From Balaenoptera acutorostrata (taxonomy: Eukaryota; Chordata; Mammalia; Artiodactyla; Balaenopteridae), in contig NC_080074.1 in assembly GCF_949987535.1 (NCBI RefSeq), positions 26,123,268 to 26,187,267 of the forward strand: a stretch of DNA of 64,000 nucleotides, read 5' to 3'. The notes beneath the pieces were generated by a model that made no database searches, was not told the origin of the DNA, and saw only the letters and a program-made list of their open reading frames with translations. Position 1 is the stretch's first letter; the number at the start of each line of letters is the position of its first letter. Position numbers and translations under genes: made by a program. Positions 1-11,759 of the stretch are shown one piece after another.

Positions 1-192
1 GTATTTTGTGACCTTTGGCAATGGGTTAACAAGAAATATATTAAGAAAAAAATGGGAAAGCTTGTTTGCTTGACATTAAGGGAAATACTGAGGATTTTTT
101 CCCATATCTTTATGGTTTAAAAAGTGCTAGATAACTATTTTAAAATGTATAGATGATATGGCATAGATACAGATATATAAATACAGTCACAT

Positions 193-252
193 TGGGGGTT
201 AGGGCTTGAACATATGAATTGGAGGGAGGGAACACAATTCAGACCATAACAC
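193..252 (-). repeat. Old interspersed repeat end, antisense
   Basis: The stretch with GGGGGTTAGGGCTTGAACAT and CAATTCAGACCATAACA is the reverse complement of a widespread mammalian repeat opening (TGTTATGGACTGAATTGTG..., then ATTCATATGTTGAA). The same repeat occurs in the other orientation at about 3108. Only about 60 bases are recognisable. I think it is a MaLR-like LTR, but the family name comes from memory. The rest of 1-640 holds nothing I recognise. Confidence 0.5.
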
Positions 253-639
253 AGACCTTGCCACCCCTGATGAAGCAGCCTGAGGAAACACAGGATGCTG
301 GCCCCGGATAGCTGAGGTGCATATCAAAGGAATGATTTCAGTGAGCCCAGACTCTTGCATCTTCCCATACGTAGAAAAACACTAAATTCCTTAACTCGGG
401 ATATCTAGTTTTCTTTTATTAACAGTAACCCTTTGTTCCGACTACGTGGTGGTGGTGCAAAAACTCCCATATAATCCTGGCTGCCCGCTTTTGATCTTTG
501 GAACAGTTTTCTCAGCATTTATCTGAAAGGCTGTCTCCTGGGCTTGAAGTCCTAAGAATGTCTGCTGAATAAAACATAACTCTCAACTTTTACGTTGTGC
601 ATTATTTTTCATTTGACAGTGGCATGTTTAGGGGAAGTT

Positions 640-1990
640 CTTGCTGAGGAGTAGGTGAATTGAGACCAGATTGTAAATAGCCTTCTATGCTACCCTGAAG
701 AGTGGCTTTTATTGTAAGGTCTCAAGGTGGTATGTGACAAGGGATATTTAAAATTTAATATTTTTTAAAATGCTTAAAATATACCACGACAGACATGTCC
801 CCAGCATGGCAATACAATGAATAATACTGTGTAGCCATTAAAAGCCAGTAAAATGATATTCATGTAGATGCTGTGGATAAATGTATATGGTTGTATAATA
901 CATACAGATGTCTGCAAGCTAGGGAAACGTGGTCATTTTTGCTTTGTGAAAGATCACTCTGATGGCAGTCTAGATTCTAGAGCAGTGGTATCCATCCAGT
1001 AAATCCATGTGTTTTATTTTAAAAGCCAAATATATTTAAAGAACTGTACTCTATTCTGAGAGTATGGTACTTTCTAGTTTTTGAAGAACAGTCTTTTAAT
1101 AAGTCTAAAATTATTAGTATGAAATAACAGAGTAGAGGATGGTTTCTTGTGCCCTGAAAATTTTTTTAAAAAGGGAGGCCCACACCATGTCTGTTCTCAA
1201 AACCATTTTTTAAACTTTTATCAGCAGTGATATCCCTAAGTCTGATGGCTTGTATTCTAAAGAAAGAAGGATTGGAAGTGGCAGAGCCTGCTGGTAGGGG
1301 AAACTTGCTAATATGTTATTGTTGATAACAATATTGATGAGAACTTATGTGAAGGCTGTTGGGGGCTAGAGAGGAGAGATTGGATTGCAGAAACATGTCT
1401 AATTTAGAATTAAGAGAACTTAATGGTCCATTGAATATGGAGAGGGAGGAGTTGAAGATGACACCCCAAGCCAGGTTTCTGGCTTGGGTTCCCGGATGGA
1501 TAGCGGTACCACTCCCTGAGATAGGGAATAAAGGAGGAGGAGGAGGTCTTGGAGGAGACGGAAGGGAAGATAAGCTTTGGGTATTTTAAGTTTGAGATGC
1601 CTGCATGGCATCCAGGCAGAGATATCTGGTAGTAAGTTAGAAATATGGATCTGGAGATATAGACATGAGAGTCATTAGGGCTTGGGTGTGGTAGAAGGCT
1701 TAAGAATGAAGTAGTTCAGGGAAAAGGATAAAAAAACCGAACACAACCCAGAGGGACACTAATGTTTGGGGGTTTTGTTTGTTTATAAGAAACAATGGTG
1801 GGAAATTCTGTAAAGGAAACTACAAAAGAATGGTAGGACAAGAAGGAGAAAATACTTTAGAGAATAATCACATGGAAGTAAGAAGAGAAAGAAGTTTTAC
1901 AAAACAAAAGTTTGGTCAGCTATATGAACTGCTGAATAAAGATCAAGTAGTACAAAGTCTTAAACTAGACCATTGATTTTAGCTATTATA
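640..1990 (+). repeat. Unclassified long mammalian repeat (copy 1)
   Basis: This noncoding, purine-rich stretch has the phrasing of an abundant old mammalian repeat: a 'gcaagctagggaa...gatcactctgatggcag' type segment, 'ggtttctggcttgggt...ggatggatagcggtaccactccctgagatagggaa', and 'gtttgagatgcctgcatggcatccaggcagag'. The same phrases recur near 11760-13860, 23170-23900, 48000-48540 and 59690-60500. The short ORFs inside it are chance. I recognise the repeat but do not name its family with confidence. Confidence 0.45.
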
Positions 1991-2001
1991 AGGCCACTGG
2001 T

Positions 2002-2275
2002 GGGACTTCCCTGGTGGTCCAGTGGTTAAGAATCCGCCTTCCAATGCAGGGGACACGGCTTCGATCCCTGGTCGGGGAACTAAGATCCCATATGCTGCGG
2101 GGCAACTAAGCATGCACGCCACAACTAGAGAGCCCACATACCGCAACTACAGAGCCCACGCACTGCAACTACTGAGCCTGCGCGCTCTGGCGCCCACGTG
2201 CCACAACTAGAGAGAAGCCCGCGCGCTGCTACTAAGACCCGACGCAGCCAAAAATAAATAAATAAATAATTTTTT
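2002..2275 (+). mobile_element. CHR-type tRNA-derived SINE
   Basis: It opens with GGGACTTCCCTGGTGGTCCA, carries a tRNA-like B-box region (GGTTCGATCC-type), then the 'ccacaactagagag / gcaactactgagcctgcgc' body. It ends in 'gacgcagccaaaaataaataaataaataa' and a T-rich stretch. This full-length architecture is typical of cetacean CHR SINEs. It lies between two unrecognised segments and interrupts the preceding old repeat, which resumes briefly at about 2280. Confidence 0.9.
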
Positions 2276-2339
2276 TAATAAAGAAGGCCCTGGTGACTTT
2301 AGAGAGATCAATATCGTGAAAGGGCACAAAAAAAGGATT

Positions 2340-3029
2340 CTCACAAGAGATTGGGATGCACTATCCTAGACACTAGCTCATGGAGCAAAGGATCCTTTTA
2401 TCTCAAAACTACTTCATCAATGACTCTTGCAATGCTCTCCTCTTTTGTTTTCCTGGAGAGTGCCTTTCTTGAAATTAAATGTGACTCCCTTGCCACATTC
2501 TCTTCTGTAATTCTTTACCTATTTTAGTTCTGTCCAGAAACATCCTGTTACTTTTTATCTTACAATATATTATTATCTCCTTTTGTAACTGGAGAATAGT
2601 TAGATCCTTAATGATAGAACTTCTTTATCGTCCCCATAATCTCTGTGTAACATCCAAATATTTAGGCTGGACTTTGGGAAACACATATATGTTTGGGAAA
2701 CACATATATTCCAAGCAATATTCCTATAATATTCCTATAGCCAAGATATCAGGAGTACTGTTGCCCACATGGAAGTTTCAAGTGTTCATTGACCAGGGCT
2801 ACATGGGAATCAGTATCCAGGGTTTACAAAAGAAGATAAGAGCCACATGAAATACTGGAGGACAAATGACAGTACCATTCACAGGCTCTCTCTATCCATC
2901 ACTCCAGTTAACGATTCCCACTACTTATTAAAGAATGAGGGTTATTTTAGTGTTGAAGGCAGCGGTAGATAGAGCTGAACTAGGAATATACTATGACTGA
3001 GGTTGTAATATGGAAAAGGGTTAGACAGA
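2340..3029. other. Intergenic, nothing recognised
   Basis: I see no exon with splice sites, no young repeat and no RNA gene here. Moderately AT-rich sequence with short chance ORFs, including a 79-codon one from about 2611 with no recognisable protein character. Confidence 0.6.
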
Positions 3030-3480
3030 GGTTCTCAAACTTTTGGACACAGGACCCTTTTTATACTTGAAAAATTACAGAGGACCCCACAGATTTTTTG
3101 TTTATATTATACCATAGACTGAACATTTGTTTCCCAAATTCATATGTTGAAACCCATGTGATGGTGTTTGGAGGTGGGACTTCTGGGAGTTGATTAGGTC
3201 ATGAGTGCTGTGCGCTCATGAATGGGATTAGTACCCTTATGAGAGATCCCAGAGAGCTCCCTCACCCCCTTCCACCATGGGAGGACACAGTGAGAAGACA
3301 GCCATCTACGAACCAGGGAGCTGGACCTCAGCAGACATTGAATCAACTTGACATTGTCTCCCAGTCACTGAGGTTTGGTTGATTTTGGGCAGACACCTGC
3401 CAGCACTTCCAGGAGCTGAGAATCCCTAGAGCTCTCAATCCTAATATTGCTTCTGTAACATTTGGTGAAGACAATGAATT
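3030..3480 (+). repeat. Old DNA/LTR repeat cluster (MaLR-like)
   Basis: 3030-3105 ('gttctcaaacttttggacacaggaccc') looks like a hAT or MER-type end. From about 3108, 'agactgaacatttgtttcccaaattcatatgttgaaaccc...gtgatggtgtttggaggtggg...ggtcatgag...gggattagtacccttatgagag...gaggacacagtgagaagacagccatctacgaaccagg' follows a well-known mammalian LTR-like consensus. I assign it to the MaLR type from memory. Strongly diverged and not coding. Confidence 0.5.
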
Positions 3481-3885
3481 TTAAGAAAAGTGGTAAATGC
3501 CACGAGGGAAATGTTTCCAGTACCTGAAGCATTGTCAGCAGACTTTGCTAATGCCGCTAAACAAGCAGTGCTACCAGACACCTGACCATGGAATGACTTC
3601 ATTCAACCAATAATTGTCATCTGCCACCCACAGGTGTACAGTCACAGCCAGCAGTACAGACTTGGTCCCTGCCCTCCAAGGCTTCAAGTCTGTACAGAGA
3701 GATTAAGAATGTATACCATTAATCAATGGAAAATAAGGAATAAAGTGCTGTCGGAGCAGTATAGATAGATAGAACACTGAGGAAGTTTTGAGGAGGGAGA
3801 AATTTTTTTAAAGGATTTTTTAGGAAGCCTTTGAGTAGGGTCTCGAGTGATGGGGAGAATTAGGATACTGGGTCAGGGACCGTAA

Positions 3886-4075
3886 ATGTTTACTGAACAC
3901 TTACTATACACTAGGTACCATGCTAAACACTGTTCTTGCAAGATTTCATTTAACATCCAGGACACACCTAAGGGGTAACAATATTTAATCCCACCATGCC
4001 CTTCTCACCCCCAAAGACCCAGCGAGTAAGCAGCAGAACAGGGGCATGAAGGAGGGACGGTGCAGGCAAATCAGA
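3886..4075 (+). repeat. MIR-type SINE
   Basis: 'gtttactgaacacttactatacactaggtaccatgctaaacactgttc' followed by 'ttcatttaacatccaggacacac' matches the MIR core pattern (increase in stock phrase ACTTACTATGTGCCAGGCA...). The 3' part decays into unrecognised sequence. About 4080-4260 again resembles the unclassified long repeat. Confidence 0.6.
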
Positions 4076-4260
4076 ACAATGCTAAGCAGTTTGGTTTCAC
4101 TGATGCTTAGAATGTGGTAGATAGGATAGGCAGGGTTGGGACCAGATCATGGAGGACCTTGACCCTAGGCTAGAGTTGGGAGCAAATAACGAAGTCCAAA
4201 TCCTTTAAAATCTACAATGATAAAGCAAGCAGGCACTGTGTGAGGCAGCTCTAAAATGGC

Positions 4261-5149
4261 TTTCAAGTTTGTTGTAAGAAATCAAAACCCAATCATCTCA
4301 TATTTAAATGTAGAATTATTTTTATGGCTCAGCTATACAAGTTGCAGTGACATTTGAAGAGATGAATATCAATTCAATAATGGCCTATTTCTGCAAACCC
4401 TAACTGAAACTTTTAAATCTACACTTGGGCTCTAAATCTTGAATTAAAAAACCATAAAGTCTTCACCTAACCCAGCATTCACCTAATCCATTATTCACCT
4501 AGCCCATGAATTAAAAATAAGCTCCATGCATAAGAAAGCCCATCTGATGTGCAATCATTGTTTCATGTGGTTTGCATGCTCTAGTTCAATTTCCAGCCCA
4601 ATCCTGTGCCCAGAGGACACCTCGTAGAGGGACAACAGTATAAGGTCCTGATAACACTAGCAGAGCATACTAGCTATGAGATCTTCAGCAATCATGTACC
4701 TTTCTTAGCACACTAGCTGGCACATTGGAATTACTCAGGGATGCTCAGAAGGCGTCTCCAGGGGCCCTGATGTTGATACACTCTGTGTTCCCCTGTGAAG
4801 GCAAACATGGGGATGGAGGAGTAAGTGGTCATGGGAAAACAAGAGAGAATCACTGAGACTGGAGCTCCTAGCAGCCTGTTCTTTACAGGGTGGGAGATCA
4901 GAGCCTTAACTCCAAACACACCTGATGTCTTTGATGATAACTCCCTGCCTCCTTCTCTGAGCTCTCTGCTACTGTCCAGCCACTGGCAAAGGTGATATTG
5001 TTGCTCTTTGTGACTCATGTTGTATACAAACCATACATGAAAAGTTCTCTTTTTTTATTTCGCTCTTTGGGGTGTAAGATAGCTAATTCTAGAAATAACA
5101 TTAATACACTTGAAGAAAAACAAAGGGAGGCCTTGCTGACCTTTTTTGA
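4261..5149. other. Intergenic, little recognised
   Basis: No exon is supported. 4700-4790 ('gctggcacattggaattactcagggatgctcagaaggcgtctccaggggcc') may be a MER5-type fragment. The 95-codon minus ORF at 4731-5018 overlaps that repeat and shows no recognisable protein. Confidence 0.5.
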
Positions 5150-6600
5150 AGTGTTAGTAACTAAGATATTGTGGTATTGGCACCAGGCTAGTTAGACCAA
5201 TGGAGCAGAATAGATAGCCCCAAACAGCCCCATACACATATGGAAACTTGATATACAACAGAGATAACATTACAAACCAGAGAGGAAATAATGGCCTATT
5301 CCAAATGCGGTGCTACAACTGCTTATCTATCATCTATCTATCTAACTATCTATATTAGATTCCCAATTCCCATCATAAACCCCAGGTAGACTAAAGAGTT
5401 ACATATAAAAAGCCAAAATAATAAAACATTTGGAAGAAGCATAAGGAGAATATCATTATCACCTTGAGGTAGAAAATAAATTCTTACGCACAAGAAAACC
5501 CCCCACAAATATAAGGGAAAGGGTGGATAAGTTTAACTACATTATAATTAAAGTCTTATGTACAAAAAAAGAAAATGTACAGAAATTTCATTGCAGCAGT
5601 TTGTGATAGTGGAAAATTGGAAACTACCTAAATGTCCATTAACAAGAGAATGTATAAATTGTGGACAACTGCTAATTTGTTTTGACCATCCAGCCTCTGA
5701 ACCTACTTTCCACATGAGGGGATTCCCCTACCTGCTGAGGCAGAGCGCATTTCCACTCTAGATGCCAAAAATGCCAGATTCTTGCTTTCTCAGTCTCTTC
5801 TGAAGTTAGGGTCCAGGCACATGATTCAGGCTCCACCAATCCCAAGAGCCTGCCCCAGACTTTCAGGCAGCTGCAGAGGCTGCCCAGACCCCCTTTAGGT
5901 GGGAGGAGCAGCTCCAGTGACTTCCAGAAGCTGCAGTGGCTGTAGCTCTCGTAGCCGTGTCCTGGTCAGGGCCGGCAGTGCAAACTGTAGAGTCTCCTCC
6001 ACAGCTGTGACTGTGGTGTCCCCACTGGATGTTTTACCTGGCAGTGAAGCCTGCAAACCTGATTCTTCCACCCTTCCAAAGGTTTTCTAAGTTCTTTAAT
6101 AAATTCCTTTATTTTTGTTTATTTACTTAAATTAGTCAGTTTGTTTCTGTTGCTGGCAGCTAAAAATCTTAACCCTGATAGATTATGGATTATGACATAT
6201 TTGTATAACATACATGAGAATGGCATATACCAAGATCAGGGTACAAAGTTGAGTGAAATCAGGCAAGACTCCTTGGAAATTTCTGTTATATCTAAAATTA
6301 TAATAAGGAAAAAAATGGGGAATTCCTTGGCGGTCCAGTGGTTAGGACTCCACCTTTCACTGCTGAAGGCCCGGGTTCAGTCCCTGGTCGGGGAACTAGT
6401 ATCCCGCAAGCCATGTGGCGTGGCCAAAAATATATATATATACTTATACCAAATGTAGTAAAATATTAAGATTTGATAAAGCTGGGTAGTAGTTTGTTTT
6501 ATTATTCTTCATATTTTTTGAATATATGAACTATTCCACTACATGCACACACTAGCATACACACATATATATAAACTTTTACTATAATGAGTACACAATT
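5150..6600 (+). repeat. Old L1 with nested insertions
   Basis: 5150-5660 is decayed L1 ORF2 in sense orientation ('gtggtattggcaccaggctagttagaccaatggagcagaat', 'aaggagaatatcattatcaccttgaggta', 'gtttaactacattataattaaa'). The L1 text resumes at about 6178 ('tatttgtataacatacatgagaatggcatat...gtacaaagttgagtgaaatcaggcaag') and runs to about 6600. Between them sits an unrelated repeat-like segment (about 5675-6110) and a CHR-1 SINE (6317-6441). Multiple frame breaks show it is dead. A TCTA-type microsatellite lies at 5327-5355. Confidence 0.7.
6317..6441 (+). mobile_element. CHR-1 type SINE (short)
   Basis: GGGGAATTCCTTGGCGGTCC head, 'cagtggttaggactcc', B-box-like GGTTCAGTCC, 'ctggtcggggaactagtatcccgcaagccatgtggcgtggcc', then an A/TA-rich tail. 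This is the short form lacking the long 3' body. It is inserted in an old L1. Confidence 0.85.
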
Positions 6601-7120
6601 GATTAAAGCAAAAATACTCTATTGAAATTATCTGCCTCTCTTTCCATAAAAGAAGATCCACTTCTAAGTTGGCCTGTATCTAAATTCACTAATAAACATT
6701 ATGCTGAGAAAGGGGAAAAAAAGACATTGAAAATAGATCTGGGGGGGCATTAAGGCAAGTACTGATATACTGTCTTATATTTGCAAGCATGTATTTTCTT
6801 ATGACAAGTAAATATATAACCATCATTATGTAGAAATGTGTTTCTATCGAGGGGAGACATCAAGACATTTCAAAAAGCATGACTTCAACAAACATAACTG
6901 GGTATTTTTCACATTTATTAATACTAAGTTCCTCAGGTTCAGGGTAAAGATAATGAAGCCAACATTGAATAATTTAATGATAATAAAAAATACTCTTCTA
7001 GCTACCCAGGAATGCCAGTTTTAAGCAACTTTTTTTAAAACAAACTTCAGCATCTTTTAATAATTCTTTAAGCATAATTAAAATGCACAAAATTTGTGGG
7101 TTTTTTCCCTAAAAAAAAAC

Positions 7121-7236
7121 TTGTTTTTTTTTAGCCACACGGCATGCAGGATCTTAGTTCCCTGACCAGAGATGGAACCAATGTGCCCTGCAGGGGAAAC
7201 ACAGAGTCTTAACCACTGGACCGCCAGAGGAGTCCC
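7121..7236 (-). mobile_element. CHR-1 type SINE, antisense
   Basis: It reads in reverse as a T-rich tail, then 'ttagccacacggcatgcaggatcttagttccctgaccagagatggaacc', ending 'cttaaccactggaccgccagaggagtccc', the reverse complement of the CHR head. Short form. The flanks 6600-7120 and 7237-7500 contain no recognised gene. Confidence 0.85.
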
Positions 7237-7499
7237 ACAAAACTTGGTTTTATAAGCCTCATAACTTCCCTAGAAGTTTTGTAGAAATGTGAACTTACCC
7301 CTACATTACAGATGTTAATACTGAGGTACAAAGGAGTCAGAAAATTTACAGTCACATTGAGAGTGACCGATCTGGATTTAGCATTCTGATTTCTATTCTG
7401 GCTATTGGGTTACATGTCTTATCCCCTCTATTAATAGACATAAATCAACTCAGAAGTATGCTATAGGTATTTCATCTTCAGAAGTCAGTGAGGCAGCAG

Positions 7500-7630
7500 T
7501 ACAATAATAGAAAAAAAATGCACACTGGTTCAAATTCCAGCTGTCATTTACTACTTGTGTGTTTTTGGTCAAATTATTGAATTTCCCAAGCCTCAGTTTC
7601 CCCATTTCTAAGAGGAAATAGTAAATATCT
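7500..7630 (-). repeat. MIR-type SINE, antisense
   Basis: 'ttcaaattccagctgtcatttactacttgtgtgtttttggtcaaattattgaatttcccaagcctcagtttccccatttctaagagg' is the antisense MIR pattern (GAACCTCAGTTTCC... CATTTGTAAA). About 7285-7430 may be another MIR fragment. Confidence 0.6.
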
Positions 7631-7933
7631 TACAGACCAGCATTCTTCTTACATTGTTAAACTGCAATTAACATTCTATTGTCATTCTTACTGGTCAATT
7701 ATTTGCAATCATTTGGATTAATTGGACCCCTGAATACCTAGCTTAGTTTGTTTCAGAGCCATAGGTGCCTATATAGCTGAAAAAATTTACATCAAACTCT
7801 TTTAGTGTATTGACAAGTATTTTAGCATATTGGCAAATAAAATTCTGTCCAGAATTAAATTTCAATCCTTTACTAAAGTAGCCACTTTGGTTCTTTGGCA
7901 CTTTTAAAAATGATGTTCTTTCTCTCCTTTCAG

Positions 7934-8263
7934 TTCTTTAAACATGATTTCTACCATTACATTTCTAGGCTTCCTCTCCCCATTGAGAGCAAGGAGGTGT
8001 GGCTTGTTTCCCAGCTGGTTTGTCCTGTGGTCCTAAGGCAGACATTGTGTGGGAATGAAGGGAACACATGCCAATGTAGCACTTACTGTACCCCTGAAGT
8101 GACAGACCTGGCGTATGATCACATAATAAACAACCAGCTGTTCTCTGTGGATCAGATCATTATAGTTTATGTGTTCTCAGCTAAGGAAAAGGACAAGACT
8201 ATGAAAGAAGTGGCCAAACTGTACAGGGAACTGAATAGATCTAGAAGCATGCCTTGCATTCAG
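7934..8263 (+). CDS. Exon of C3orf20-like protein (antepenultimate coding exon)
   Basis: An internal coding exon of an uncharacterised protein. A 17-base pyrimidine-rich tract and CAG precede 7934, and the exon ends at CAG followed by a consensus GTGAGT donor at 8264. The frame is open for 110 codons and phase 0 at the 3' end. The peptide looks genuinely coding: KEVWLVSQLVCPVVL, a cysteine-rich CGNEGNTCQCSTYC, then PEVTDLAYDHIINNQL and SVDQIIIVYVFSA. I recognise this from memory as the C-terminal region of C3orf20-like (FAM194-related) proteins, whose function is unknown to me. The family call is tentative. A second acceptor (TTTCTAG, giving 7969-8263) is possible, but its pyrimidine tract is poorer. 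The next exon is 5.6 kb downstream and joins in frame. I did not find upstream exons in 1-7900, so the gene is partial here. Confidence 0.75.
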
Positions 8264-8369
8264 GTGAGTGTCATGTGTATAAAGGCAAATTGTGGAATAA
8301 TGTTTCCTTGTATATTATACCTTAGTACATTTCCTCAGCCAAAGGATCATGGAAGGAGTTTTTCCTCCA

Positions 8370-8690
8370 CATTTTTTTTATTGAGGTATGACCTTCATAT
8401 AATAAAGGTCACAAATCTTAAGGATACATAGCTTAATGAACTTTGACCGATGTATACACCTATAAAATCACCACCCAGATCAAGATATAGAATATTTACA
8501 GACCGGAAAAACTCCCTCTTGCCCCTTCTCGGTCAATACTCGACCCACCTACCCATCCCAGGTAACCACTATTCTGACTTCTATCACCATAAATTAGTTT
8601 TGTCTGTTTTATACCTTCATATACATGGAATCATACAGTGTGCACATTTCAAAACACACAGTACTTTTTTATGTTTCCTCTGTCAGAGAA
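8370..8690 (-). repeat. Old L1 3' part, antisense
   Basis: 'ttattgaggtatgaccttcatataataaaggtcacaaatcttaaggatacatagcttaatgaactttgaccgatgtatacacctataaaatcacc...ggtaaccactattctgacttctatcacc' is the reverse of a common old L1 3' region. The + strand ORF from 8450 is a shadow of it. Similar antisense L1 segments lie at 14845, 25315, 51130 and 53035. Confidence 0.75.
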
Positions 8691-8699
8691 TAAGAATGG

Positions 8700-9990
8700 T
8701 AAAAACCGGTTATGCCAACATCCTCCCACTCTGCATCCATGGCAGACATTACTGATCCATTATTTTCAACTGAGCCTGGACTGGCCCCTAAATTCTTATT
8801 TCTAATTACACTTCAAATAGCCACTACAAGTTGATCTGTGTAGGCACTAATGAAACATCTTCTACATGATAGCCTTTACCTGCAACACATTTAATAAGTC
8901 TCTAAGTCTTATCGATTCTATTACCATGACATTTTTTTTTCCTATTTGTTCCTTCATTTCAATCCCAAAGCTTCTGCTTATTTTAGACTTTCAACACTTC
9001 CCCCCTGATTTTCTCCAACGGACTCTCTGGCTGATTTTCCTGCTTCTGTTCTTGGCTGCTCTGGTATTTCCTACACATTGCAAGGTGTTCTTTTTAATAT
9101 CCAAACATGACTGCACCAGGCTTCTGCTTAAAACTCTCTAAGGACTTCTTGTAGGGTCTAGTCCAAGGTCCTTTGTGTGACACTGAGGACCACTCCTACT
9201 GGGGCTCTTCACACCCGGCCTGGTCAGTTCCCTATCCAAACCCCAGTGACAGCCCCAGGGGATACTTTACAGAACCATTGCAGAGCCCAGGTCTTGTTCT
9301 TCATTAGGCTGAAGCATGTGAAAGCTGAGGGCTTGGACCACATTGCCCCTTGTGGAGCTACTTTCAATGAGTTACCTTTTAGGATGTTGCCCTGAATATG
9401 GCCTGAGCTTCTTTTGAGGGATGTTAAATTATCTGCTACAGATCCAATGTCTCCTATATGAAGCCAAATGTGAAAATGTCTCTCTGAATGAGAAGTTAGA
9501 AAAGCTTTATTACCCATGAGGAACAGGTAGGTTTCTTCTTCCCTGGTAATGAGATTTTTGGTACCCAACTGAGTTTTTCTTTTCACTTTGCCTGAAAGTA
9601 CAGAGCAAAGTTTTAGACTGAATTATAACAATAGGGTAAGAACTTATGGATCACTAATCTGAAATCCATTTCTTCTTTTTGTATCTAGAGCTTCTGTTTA
9701 TATTGAAATCTTCTCATTGTAATTTTTATAGTTTATGATTTTCTTTATGCTATACTTCTTATAAACCATCTCAGGTCTTTTGCTAAAAAGGCAGAGTATA
9801 AACAAACAAAAACAAATTTAAAATGTAAATTTGGCTAAGGAAATATTTTGTCTAGCAGAGTTGAGAGTAAACTTGCAAGGAGGTGACATGTCAATTTGTA
9901 ACTTTGGATGGGGAAGAAAGAATCTGGGCATAACTGGCTGTGTACCCTACGCTTCCAAAAAGTAGATTCTGTTTTAGCTCATAAAAAGGA
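8700..9990. other. Intron, nothing recognised
   Basis: This is intron sequence between the first two C3orf20-like exons. Part of 8760-9180 has L2-like wording ('aacacttccccctgattttctcc', 'ccaaacatgactgcaccaggcttctgcttaaaactc'), but no end is clear. The ORFs at 9177-9395 (+) and 9224-9586 (-) lack splice support and resemble nothing known to me. Confidence 0.5.
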
Positions 9991-9998
9991 AAAGAATG

Positions 9999-10289
9999 GG
10001 GGCTTCCCTGGTGGCGCAGTGGTTGAGAATCTGCCTGCTAATGCAGGGGACACGGGTTCGAGCCCTGGTCTGGGAAGATCCCACATGCCACGGAGCAGCT
10101 GGGCCCGTGAGCCACAATTGCTGAGCCTGCGCGTCTGGAGCCTGTGCCCCGCGACGGGAGGGGCCGCGATAGAGAAAGGCCCGCGCACCGCGATGAAGGG
10201 CGGTCCCCGCACCGCGATGAAGAGTGGCCCCCGCTTGCCGCAACTGGAGAAAGCCCTCGCACGAACCGAAGACCCAACACAGCCAAAAC

Positions 10290-10320
<31 letters not shown>

Positions 10321-10343
10321 GAAAATCCTTTAAAAAAAAAAAA
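9999..10343 (+). mobile_element. CHR-2 type SINE, young, with TSD
   Basis: GGGCTTCCCTGGTGGCGCAG head, 'gttcgagccctggtctgggaagatcccacatgcc', then the long body ending 'aacacagccaaaactaaataaataaa...'. The TSD AAAGGAAAAGAATG is present before the head and after the tail (about 10344-10357). Inside is a tandem 24-bp duplication (two copies of GCACCGCGATGAAG plus its following bases). After the AAAT tail is 'gaaaatcctttaaaa', also found in the copy at 16576. This marks a recent subfamily. The large minus-strand ORFs across it (for example 10038-10787) are SINE shadows. Confidence 0.95.
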
Positions 10344-10400
10344 AAAGGAAAAGAATGATCCCATACCAGGGACTCTAAAGGGAATATAAATAAAAATGGA

Positions 10401-10703
10401 GGGGCTTCCCTGGTGGCGCAGCGGTTGAGAATCCACCTGCCAGTGCAGGGGACACGGGTTCGAGCCCTGGTCTGGGAAGATCCCACATGCCGCGGAGCAA
10501 CTAGGCCCGTGAGCCACAGCTACTGAGCCTGCGCGTCTGGAGCCTGTGCTCCGCAACAAGAGAGGCCGCGACAGTGAGAGGCCAGCGCACCGCGATGAAG
10601 AGTGGCCCCCACTTGCCGCAACTAGAGAAAGCCCTCGCACCGAAACGAAGACCCAACACAGCCAAAAATAAATATAAATAAATTTTAAAAAAAAATTTTT
10701 TTT
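10401..10703 (+). mobile_element. CHR-2 type SINE with short TSD
   Basis: GGGGCTTCCCTGGTGGCGCA head and full body, ending in 'aataaatataaataaatttt' and an A/T run. The TSD AAATGGAG occurs before 10401 and again at about 10705. It has only one GCACCGCGATGAAG unit, unlike its neighbour 50 bases upstream, so the two are independent insertions of different subfamilies. Both lie in the first visible intron of the C3orf20-like gene. Confidence 0.93.
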
Positions 10704-11039
10704 TAAATGGAGATGGTTATAAAATTCACGGGAGAATCCCAGTCTCCCCCAAAAGAGTTGCCTGGCCTTAGTTCTCTTCTGTTCCACCTAACCAGGGACC
10801 TGTGAGGCCTCCTGCTTGGTGCTGAAATTGCTAAGTTATATGTGGAAGCTGAACAGCAGTGGGAATTCACTGGTTACTCTGGTGAAAGCATCCAGAGTAT
10901 AGACAAAGCCCTCAAAAGGGTATCCTGAGCCCCAGAGGCTGTTTGGTGGGTTTGGGGAGCACAGGGAGCACAGATTCTGGGAGAAGCAGCCCCACCCTCC
11001 CAGCCTGCACTAAAGCTGCAGTCCTCTGCTCACAGGCTG

Positions 11040-11165
11040 GAAGCTTCCTGACGGCAGGATCATGTCTTGCTCACATTATAGCCCCAGTGCCTATCACTGG
11101 ATCTAAGGACATGGTTAACACTTAAAACATACTTGTCAAATGAATAAATGGACCAATGAATGAGT
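11040..11165 (+). repeat. L2 3' end
   Basis: 'catgtcttgctcacattatagccccagtgcctatcactgg...aaaacatacttgtcaaatgaataaatgg' follows the L2 3' end (CCCAGTGCCTGGCAC...TGTTGAATGAATG). A second L2-like tail is at about 11380-11470 ('atgcctggcaactaatagacagtaaatgtttgctgaactga'). Confidence 0.65.
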
Positions 11166-11504
11166 GAATGATTCTTCATCCTGAGGGCCAGTTATGGGGA
11201 TATATGGTCACTGCTAATTCTTTCTTGGTCTCATGAGAGGTGCTTCTTGGACTATTTACTTGTGAACTGAGCTAGGTCTCCCCTAAAGAGACAGACAAGC
11301 CGAGTGGATGAGAGAGCAAGACTTTAGTCAGGAGTTCAGCTCCTCACTGGAATGACAACAAAGTGCATCAAACCCAAGGGCTCTGATATTCTCAGTGTAG
11401 ACAGTGCCTGCCCACCTCACCACCCCCTCATGCCTGGCAACTAATAGACAGTAAATGTTTGCTGAACTGATCAGAAATGGCAAAGTCAGAATAAGATCAA
11501 GAGA

Positions 11505-11740
11505 GCAAATATTTATTGAGTGCTTACTGCGTTGCACTGACTGTTTACCTGTAATATCATTTGATTCTCAAAAGAACTCTAAATAGCTGTCTTTCTGCAT
11601 ATGATATTGAGCACAGGTCAGTAACTGAGATGAAGGACAGTTAGTCACTTGTCCAAGGTTACTCGCTTAGGAAGTTGGTGGGCTGAGGTTCAGACCAGGC
11701 AGTCTTACACTAGGACCTGTGCTCATAAGCACCACAGCAT
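11505..11740 (+). repeat. MIR-type SINE
   Basis: 'caaatatttattgagtgcttactgcgttgcactgac...taatatcatttgattctcaaaagaactctaaatag...agtaactgagatgaaggacagttagtcacttgtccaaggttactcgcttaggaagttggtgggctgaggttcagaccaggcagtct' carries the MIR landmarks in order. Confidence 0.7.
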
Positions 11741-11759
11741 GCCATATAGCAGTATGGAG

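Noticed and set aside
10038..10787. Minus-strand ORF of 249 codons
   Set aside because: It is the reverse complement of two CHR SINEs and the spacer between them. Similar ORFs recur over every CHR-2 copy.
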